This document shows, piece after piece, positions 41,903 through 51,800 of a stretch of 64,000 nt of DNA. Origin of the DNA: a virus; the IMG/VR virus record IMGVR_UViG_3300025070_000012, positions 1-64,000 of that record. One strand, given 5' to 3'. Position 1 is the first letter of the stretch, and each line of letters opens with the position of its first letter. The position numbers were made by a program, and so were the translations under genes. The notes beneath the pieces were generated by a model. The model was not told the DNA's origin and ran no database searches. It saw nothing but the letters and a program-made list of their open reading frames with translations.

Positions 41903-42822
41903 TGGCAAAACCATCGATAGCCGATATTACGGTAACCCAAACCTTCCAGAACTGGTTTGATAAGACAAATGAATTAACTGGTATCATTCGTTCTGAAGCG
42001 ATGACTGCCTCGGCGGGTGGTGACACAACGACTGGTAATGCAACTCTCTTGGGTAACTTCACTGCAGGGATAGTAACTGCAAATGTCGCAACTGATTATA
42101 TTGAGTCAGATACAAACGGTGGAAGTATTACTCTTGGTTCTCCTTCTATTCACAACGCACTAGCAGATGCAATTTGTTCAACCTTCACATTCGGTGCAGG
42201 CGGTGGTAGAACAAGATATACTGATGGAAATATTTCTTGGGATATCGGGATGGAAGATTCATCCCAAGCGCATTTCATTATAGATACTGGTACTGGTGAC
42301 AGAAAGTTTAAGATCTCTCCATCAGGTACTGTTACTGCACCAGACTATGCAGGTAACAATGCAATATTTCAAAATGATGTAACCACAGACGATTTATACG
42401 CAAACAACATATCATACTCAGGAACATTCAGTGGGCCAGGCGGAGCTCTTGTGTTCGATGGGGATACAGAAATAGACGGTAACTTAACGGTGCTTGGTGA
42501 TGGTTACTTCACTGGTGATGTTGTTACCGCATACAATGCTTCAGACATTCGACTCAAGGATAACATTGAAGTAATCGATGGTGCAATAGATAAAGTAGAA
42601 CAGATTAATGGTTATACTTTTAACTACATCAACAAACCAGAGGAAAGAGTTGCAGGGGTCATTGCCCAAGAGGTAGAGAAGGTTCTACCTAATGTCACCT
42701 TCCCAATGGATGAACAAGGTCATTTGGCGGTTCGTTATGATAACATTATTCCATTGCTTATTCAAGCAATTAAAGAATTAAATGATAAGGTGGAAGCTCT
42801 GGAAGAAAAATCCAAAGATTGA
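41902..42822 (+). CDS. tail fibre with self-cleaving S74 chaperone domain
   Basis: A 306-residue fibre protein. The C-terminal domain (about 212-306) is an intramolecular chaperone of peptidase family S74: SDIRLKDNIEVIDGAIDKV with the cleavage serine S214, then AGVIAQEVEKVLPNV and YDNIIPLLIQAIKELND. After trimer folding the chaperone cuts itself off at S214. The remaining N-terminal fibre is short (213 residues) and beta-rich. All chaperone key residues are present. Confidence 0.85.
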   Translation: MAKPSIADITVTQTFQNWFDKTNELTGIIRSEAMTASAGGDTTTGNATLLGNFTAGIVTANVATDYIESDTNGGSITLGSPSIHNALADAICSTFTFGAGGGRTRYTDGNISWDIGMEDSSQAHFIIDTGTGDRKFKISPSGTVTAPDYAGNNAIFQNDVTTDDLYANNISYSGTFSGPGGALVFDGDTEIDGNLTVLGDGYFTGDVVTAYNASDIRLKDNIEVIDGAIDKVEQINGYTFNYINKPEERVAGVIAQEVEKVLPNVTFPMDEQGHLAVRYDNIIPLLIQAIKELNDKVEALEEKSKD

Positions 42823-42835
42823 TATGATGGTCTTT

Positions 42836-42843
42836 AATAAATA
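42836..42843 (+). promoter_or_regulatory. late promoter candidate for the giant protein
   Basis: AATAAATA (seven of eight bases) 31 bases before the 3763-codon gene, in a 52-base gap; AAAGGTAG serves as ribosome binding site. Confidence 0.55.
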
Positions 42844-42874
42844 AAAAGAAAACAAATTCTAAAGGTAGACTATA

Positions 42875-45800
42875 ATGTCAAAAATTTCTGAATTAGGTTC
42901 GATTACCGGCGCCAATACGAGGACGGAAGACTTATTCGTCATCGTTAACCTCGTACAAGGTGATGACGGTACAAAGAATATAACCAGAAAAGAACTGGTT
43001 CAGGCGATCCAGTACGAAATATTTGACCGAATCACCATTACTGGTGGTAAGATCTCTGGTACAACTATATTCGAAAACGTGATGAACAACAACATCATGA
43101 ACGATAACGAATATAATCGTGGTACAATCAATGATACAGATGTAAATCGTGTTGACATTGATGACTCCCTGTTCCATGATGGTGATCTACGTGACTCAAA
43201 CGCCAACAACCTAACAATCACATTCTCTAGTTTCGATAACGGTACAATGGATACCGTCTTCGGTAATAATGTTACTCTCGTAAACTCTACGATTGATGAT
43301 TCAACTATTACTGATTCAACGGCGAACAATGTAGAAATCACTGAGTCAACATTTTCTAATGGTGCACTATTTGATTCTACTGCAAACAATATCTCGATTA
43401 CCGACTCTTCTTTTGAGAACGGTACTCTCGCAGACAGCACTGGTAATAACATTGTCCTAGACAACTCTGAGTTTAATCAGGGTATCATTAGAGATTCGGT
43501 TGCCAACAATATTGCAATCACATCGTCTACATTCACAGACGGTGGTATATTCGATAGTACTGCAAACAACGTTGCAATGACGAACTCAACTTTCACTACT
43601 GGTGAAATTTCTGACTCCACTGCGAATAACGTTGACATTGACTCTTCTACCTTTGTCAATGGTGCACTTGCAAACTCTACTGCGAATACCATGACCATTA
43701 TCGACTCTGATTTCTCAGACGGTACTGGTAACAATAACGTATTTACAAACACGACACTTGAAGATAGTCTTATCAAAGACTCAGTGATTGCCAACTCTAC
43801 CTTCACTGGTGAGTTGTCAGACATCTCGTTGGTTGATGCAACCATCGAATCTTCTTCAATGTCAAACACAGGTATCTCCGAATCCACTATGACTGGTGGT
43901 AAGATTGAAGATACTGCAATCAATGATGCGACAATCAACCGTCCAGATCTTGTCGACTTCGATATGGATCTCGACAACCAGTTCGAACCAAAGATTGATG
44001 AAAACTCTTGGTTCGCTCTTAAGAACGTTAAGACTGGTGAGACAGAACGTATCACATATCGTCAGTTCTTTGATGAGATTTCTAAGACTACTGCAAAGGC
44101 ACTTAAGGTACACGTTGAAGCGTCTTCTGGTGATGACAGAAATCCTGGCACAGTCCTTCAACCAGTTCGTACACTAGAACGTGCTGCAGAACTCGCATTG
44201 GAAAAAGCGGGTGGGGTTTATTCACGTAACGATGTAAACAATGCGGTTCACATCTCATGTGGGCCTGGCACATACTACACAAAAGGTGGTATCGCCCTTC
44301 CAGATGACTGTTCGTTGACATCTACTTCTGGTCAGTATGCAACAGTGATCGAAGCGTTGCCTGGCTATGAATTCGAAAACGCAGTTCTCGTAGGTTCTGG
44401 TTGTTATGTACAAGGTTTCTCATACACAAACTGGAAAGTTGATAACTTCGATTTCCCAGAAGGTGGATTTGCGATTGCATATCGTCCTGGCGCTAAACTA
44501 AGAAGATCTCCATACATTCGTGACTCCTCTCAGTTGTCAAACTTCCTTCGTGCAGATGTTGAACCACCACTACAACCATTTAACTCTAAAGGTACTCTCG
44601 CAGACCTTGGACGTGAAATCTATATGGAAGTTGGTCACTCAGGCACATTCTCTGAAGGTGATGAGATTGTATTTGGTTCAGGTGCAGTTGGTTTTGTGTC
44701 TTGGGATGCAGACGTTGCAACAGATGATCGTATCTACGTTCGTAACCTAAAAGGTGAAATCAACGTAGGTGATACAATCATCTCAGAATCAGGTGGTACA
44801 GGTAACATTGCAGTCATCGGTATCGACGACTTCCCGAACCCACTCGTGGGACGTGGTGGTGGTTGTGTGCTTGCAGACAGACGTGTTCTTGATCCAGACT
44901 CACTCTACACTTACCTATTGACATTTGGTTTTACACCTCGTACACAGAACGGTATCGGTTACGTTGCACGTGATGGTGCTGGTGTTAACGGTATTGGTTC
45001 ATTGTCAATCTTCACACGTTGTGCGTTCTACGCATTGAACGGTGGACAGGTTACACTCAACAACTCAGGTACACAGTTTGGTGACATCTCTATGAGGGCA
45101 AAAGGAACTACACAGTTCTATGCACCAAGAGACACTACTGTACAGATTGATTTAAACGCAGGTGGTAATACTGCCTTCGGTGATTCAATTCTTCAGAACG
45201 CTAATAACATCATTGATGACATGGTCGATTACCTTACATCCAACACCTCTTCTGGTGGACTTGGATATCAAGGTTATGACGCAGAGAAATGTTATCGTGA
45301 TACTGGTATCATTCTTGACAAACTGTCACAAGACATTCAGACTGGTTCAAACTATTGGGGTCGTTTGTCTGGTATCACTTATCGTTCACCAATTTCTTAT
45401 GTTGTGCCTGGCGAACAGTTGGAAGAAACTGCTGGTGCAAACAGATATCTGCAAGGTCGTCTAGGAACTATCTTTGCAAATGCGAATACTGAAATTCTAG
45501 AACGTGCAAATACTTCTTATGACGAACTCTTGAACATTCTTGAGAACGGTGAAGAGTATGCATCTCCTATTGTATTCACAGAAGTTGGAAACAACGAAAC
45601 TGCAACTGCATATACCAATGCACGTAAACAGATTCAAGACAACCGTAAATTTATTGAAAACGAATTAATCGATTGGATCGAAGATAACGACGAGTTCTTC
45701 GCATACAATTCTATTGCGTGTCGTCGTGATACACAAGATTACATCTTGCCTGCAGTAGCACAAGATCTAATGTTGGATACGAACTACAACTCTGTCACTG

Positions 45801-48800
45801 CAGGTAATGCGTACTATATGAACGCTGCTGCAAAGGTTATCAACAACCAACGTGACGAAACAGTCGCTGCATATAAGAGACTAAAAGAACAAACAAATGA
45901 AATCATCGATGCGAACTCGTTCATTGGTGCAATTCGTTCTGACTCTGCATTCGATAATATCATTGATGCATTGGAAGAAAAACGTAAAACATATACACCT
46001 ACATTCGTAGAGTATGATCCAATTTCTGGTATCATGGAAGTTGAAATCGGTCAACACCGTCTTCATGTAGATCAGAAGATCATCCTCGAAAAAGAATCAA
46101 TCACATTTGAGTGTGGATTGTCTGGTAAAGATGGTGAGATCACTCATCCACGTGCTACAGACCCTGCATTCATGAAACCGATTCCAATCCTTGAAGTAAC
46201 AGAGACAACTATCGTCCTTCAAGTTGGTAATGCTGGTGGATACACAAACATCCATTACTTCAAGTCTGCAGATGCAGATTGTATTCGTCTTGCAGAAAAC
46301 TGCTACACTCCAGTTGGATCTACATATGATCCTGCTACAGGTGTGACTGTTGTAACATTCGATGATATCCACAGAATCGAAGCGGGTGACTTAATTGAGA
46401 TTGCTCCAGGCGGTTTGACATATGAGTGTGCGAATACTACTACACTTCAGTTGGTGTCTATTTCACATCCACGTCCTGCCGACAAATGGTTTAAGAATGC
46501 TCTACAGGTAACATCTATTACTCCATATACCATCACATTCAACTCAGGTGATGCAGGTGGTTATACTGGAGCGCATAGTTTCACAGGTGCACTTGAAAAC
46601 GCTGTACAAGTTATCGGTAAGGGAATTCTATTCTCTGACGATGTTGGTATTGATGCGAACAAGAAAAATGCACGTAAACAATTACAGGCTAACAAGAAGT
46701 ACATCCAAGACTATATGATGGGTTGGATTGACAACAACTTCTTCATCTACGATAGTGCAAAATGTGAGAGAGATGTTCAACAGTACATCTTGCCTGCAGT
46801 ACAACAAGACATGATGTTGGGAACCAACTGGAACTCTGTACAGACAGGTGTTGGTTACTACGCAGGTACTGCATCTGAAGTAGTCGGAGATCAGTTGCCT
46901 GAAACAGTCGGTGCGGTGTCGGAACTTAAAGGTCTTGTTGCAGATATGACACAGGCGAAGTATACGCCTACTGATGCAACATACGATCCACTAAGTGGTA
47001 TTACTACACTTACACTTGGTACACATGATATCGAAGTAGGTGACTCTATCAAACTTGCACCAGAAGCGATTACATTCTCATGTGCAAATACCAGTACTGG
47101 TGTCATTGGTACGGACTCACATCCAAACCCAGCGGATCCAAACTATAACAAACCATTCGTTGTCACTGCAGCGGATGCGACATCTATCACATTCCAAAGT
47201 GGTGATGCAAATGGTTATACTGGTGTTCACACATTCGTATCTGCACAGGTAGATTCAGTACATCACTTGGTACATGATAACTTTGCAATCGGAACTGCAG
47301 GGAACGCATTCGACGAAATCATTCATATCATGAAAGGTTCTGGTCGTTCTTATACTCCAACGAATGCTACATACGATCCTTTGACAGGTGAAATGGTTGT
47401 CACTATCGGTACTCACAGTCTGACAACTGATGATCAAGTTATGTTTGCGCCTGAGTCTATTAGTTTCTATTGTGATGCCAATAACGTTGTCATCTCACAT
47501 CCAAGACGTAGTGACACAGACAATTACAAGAAACCACTTGACATTACTGCAGTTGGTCTTACTACAATCACAGTTAATGCTGGTGATGCAGGTGGATACA
47601 CTGGTGTCCATACATTCTATAAGGCAGATCCAAACTCAGTTTCTGTATACAACGAAACACGTAAAAAGACTTATACTCCAACCACTGCAACTTATGACAC
47701 TGCAACTGGTGACATGGTCGTTACAGTCGGTGTCCATAACCTACAAGTAGGTCAGTACATTGCACTGGAACAAGAAAGTATCGTCTTCACATGTGCATTA
47801 GATGGTAATCAGACTGAACATGCATATCCTCGTCTGAGTGATCCGTGGAACAAGAAACCAATTAAGATCAAGGCTGCAACTGAAACCACATTCACTATTA
47901 ATGTGGGTGGTTATGCAAATGGTACTGCACACACATTCGTACGTGCAACAGAAGGTGCGGTACGTGATGACGTAGTAACATTCTCAGATCCAGCGATGAT
48001 CGAAGAATTCAAGACTCCAACTGGTGTTGCATACACCGTAGGAACTGGTGTATTTACTCTGACTATTCCAAATCATGGTTTGAGTGCAGGGGATCGTGTA
48101 GAACTGATGCCAGGATCGTTCACATTCACATGTGGTTCTGACAACAACCTATCAGAGATCTCTCATCCACGTCCATCAGATCCACCATACAGAAAACCGT
48201 TGACAATTACTGCAACGCCTGATATTAATACAATCCAAGTAAATGTGGGTGTTGGTACTGGTGGTGCACATACATTCGTACGTGTCGCAGATAATGCGGT
48301 TGCGGTACTTCGTGCAAACGCAGATGAAGTAAACGCATTCGAAACACTTCAAGCGAACCGTGACTTCCTTGCAAATGAAGTTGTCGGATATCTTGCAAAC
48401 ACTTACTTCACTTATGACAGTGCGAAGTGTGAAAGAGATACAGGGTTCCTTATCGATGCAGTAAAACGTGACGTTCTTACTGGTTCTAACTACAACGCTG
48501 TTTACATGGGTAAAGGTTATCGTATCGGTACTCAAGGTGCAGACACAGTTGTCAATGATCAGTTAACTGAAACAGTTGGTGCATTCACATGGTTGAAACA
48601 ACAGGTATCTGCGAAAATATCAGGTACTGCACAGACACGTGCTGAAGCTGCATTTGATGAAGTTATCGATATCGTAACAAACGGTACAAGTGCCGCAGAT
48701 GTAATCAACTTCGGTGACTCATATGTGTCTAACGATGCATTGAACACTCGTGGTATCATTCAATCTAACAAAGCATTCCTACAAGCAGAAATCACTGCAT

Positions 48801-51800
48801 GGTTGGCAGTTGAGTATCCATCGTTCACATACGATGTTGCAAAATGCGAAAGAGATGTCGGAATTCTAGTTGACGCTGCATCTTATGATATCCAACATGG
48901 TTCAAACGTTGCATCTATCAACGTTGCAAGACTTTATTTTGAAAACGCAGTTTCTGTTCTTCCAGTAGAACAAAGACATATTACTGCAGAATCGTTCCAG
49001 CATATTGCAAACGTTGCCAAGAAACTTGCACGTAACGAAACTGTTACTCCTACAACTGGTAATGCTGTTACTCCTACATCTTGGACTAATGTAGAATACA
49101 CACCAACTGATGTGACATACAATCCAATTTCTGGTATCATGGTTATCGATCTTGGTGAAGCGCACAACTTTGTACAAGATGATTACATGATCTTTGATCC
49201 AGAGTCAATCACATTGTCTTGTGGTTCACCAGTTCAAGAGATTGTACATCCACGTCCAACTGATCCAGTATACGAAAAACCAGTTCGTGTTCTTGCGACT
49301 ACTGCAAATACTATCACACTAGATGTGGGTGATGCAGGTGGTTATGAAGAAGAGCATGGGTTTGTATCTGCAACAACTGGTGCAATCAAGAAATACTTCT
49401 CTGACTTTATGGGTCAACGAGTAGAAGATCTTGTCAATATTGTTTCTGACTCTATTGAAGAAGATACACTACTACGTCTCCCTGCAGAGATTGAACCAAA
49501 CGATATTGGAACTGCATTCTATCAGACTGCTGCAAAAGGTACAATTGTCGGTGGTGGTTCTACTGCACTTGAAGCAGTTGTTAAAGGTGGTTCTGGTGGT
49601 ATCGATGGTGCACAAGGTGGTCTCATCTCTTACAACGTTGGTGGCCCACAACAGGCATACAGAACTTCGAAGTTCTCACCATTCGAGTTTGGGCCAGGCA
49701 ACACTGGATATGCAGAAGAGTTCCAAACTGCAACTAAACTTATCAATGGTCTAACAGAGAAACTACAGACAGAAGTAACTGAGTATATTAACGAAACATA
49801 TAACGGTGTTGGTTTCCAACAGTCTAAATGTACTCGTGACACTGGTTACTTGGTCGATGCGGTTTCTGAAGATATACTCTACGGTGGTAACGCTGCAACA
49901 GTCAAGGCTGCAGAAGCGTACTTCATTAACTCTATCAACTTGTTACCAGAATATCAGTACGATGCAACACAGGCGGCATTTACCCACCTCGCAGATCGTG
50001 CAGAGAAAGTTGTTTTGGAAACAGTTATTGAACCACACTTCGAAGGTGCATACACTCCAACTGATGTCGACTATGATCCAGTAGAAGGATCTATGGTACT
50101 GACTCTTGGTGCGCATGATATCTTAGAAGGTGATTTCATCTGGTTCGAAACTGAAGGTATCACATTCGAGTGTGTAAACACTGCTACTTCATCTACTGTT
50201 CAGATTTCACATCCACGTGCAGTCGCAGGGGATGGTTATCCAGATCCAGCATACTTGACTCCATGGCCTGTTAAATCAGTTGATGCAACTACTGTTACTT
50301 TGACTGGATTCAACGCAGGTGGTTACGCTGGTGCACATACATTCGTAAGTGCAACTGCAGACGCAATCAAACATGTACAGTATCAAACTGTTGCACAGAA
50401 CTTCTCTGGTACTGCAACATCTACACAGGTTGCTCAGAGAGTTCAGGATCTGATGTTAGTAATTGCAAATATTGTGGATGATCGTACAAACGAAAACATC
50501 CCTGCAGTTGCAGATGCTCCAACATACACTCCACTTAGAACATTTGCACGTGATCAAATTCAGTCAAACCGTAAGTTCTTGATTGAAGAAACTGTTGCCT
50601 TCTTGAATGATTCATACTATACTTACGATGGTGATAAGTGTTTCAGAGACACAGGTTTCCTAATCGATGCGGTCAAGTGGACTTCACCGAATACACCATT
50701 TACTGGTCAGGAGTATCCACTCGTTCAGGCTGCAACTTCTTACTTGACAGGAACTGCAGGTGCAACTCGTACTCGTGAAACTCAGATCAGTGAGTTGGTA
50801 GGTGGTCTAAGATTTGTTAAAGATAAACTGAGAGGCATCATCCGCAAAGAAGAGAAAGTACTATCTAAGTACGATGATACGTATCTTCTTGAAGAACAAC
50901 TTGATCAAGGGTTCGAATCAATCATTGATATGATGACAAATCCAAATGCAAACACCACACCAATCTGGTCTGCAGAAGGATATATAAACGGTATTCGTGC
51001 AAGAGAAAACCTGCAAGCAAACAAAGCATTCTTACAGGCAGAAACAACTGCATATATCGCAATCGTTCATCCATCTCTAACATATGATGTTGCGAAGTGT
51101 GAAAGAGATATCTCTCACATCCTTGATGCAGTATCTTGGGATATGCAATACGGTGCTGAAGAAAATGGCACAAACGTGATGACAGTAAACAACGCTAGAC
51201 TGTATTTCGAAAATGCAGTAAGTGTTCTACCTGTTGATCAACGTGGCCCAACTGCAGATGTATTCCAACATATCGCAACAATGGCAGATAACATTGTAAG
51301 ACTTATCGGTGTATCTAAAACTGCAGGTAACGCACTTGATCCAGTAACTTCTGGTCTGACTGCAACATCCACTGCACATGGTACTAAGGTTGAAGAACTT
51401 ATCGAAATCATTGCCAATGCAGTTCTTGCAGATGATGGTATCGACGGTCTACCTGCAATGGTTGACAACAGTGTCTTCCTCAAGTCAACATATCCTGCTG
51501 GTGGTGTCATGTATGACATTATCGAAAGAGAAAAAGGAACAATGCAGTCTGCAATCAACACTTATATTGCAGATAACTACAATGGTCTTGCATACAGTGA
51601 GTCTAAGTGTCGTCGTGATTTGGGTTATATTATCGATGGTATTTCGCACGATCTTCAGTACGATGGTAACTGGGCAACTCACAAGAATGCAGAAATCTAT
51701 TTTGAAAATGCAATCAATACACTTCCTAAAGATCAACGTGATCCTACTCGTCGTGCATTCATGCATCTTGGTAAAACAATGGAGACAGTCTTACAACGTC

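Noticed and set aside
43000-44055. Leftward frames opposite the pentapeptide repeats
   Set aside because: They mirror the 60-bp coding repeat in another frame and have no start signals; the rightward frame has a continuous 3763-codon reading.
26716-50940. GGTTCGA-like boxes (near 26714 and 50931) that resemble tRNA T-arms
   Set aside because: Each lies inside a well-supported gene without matching acceptor, D or anticodon arms.
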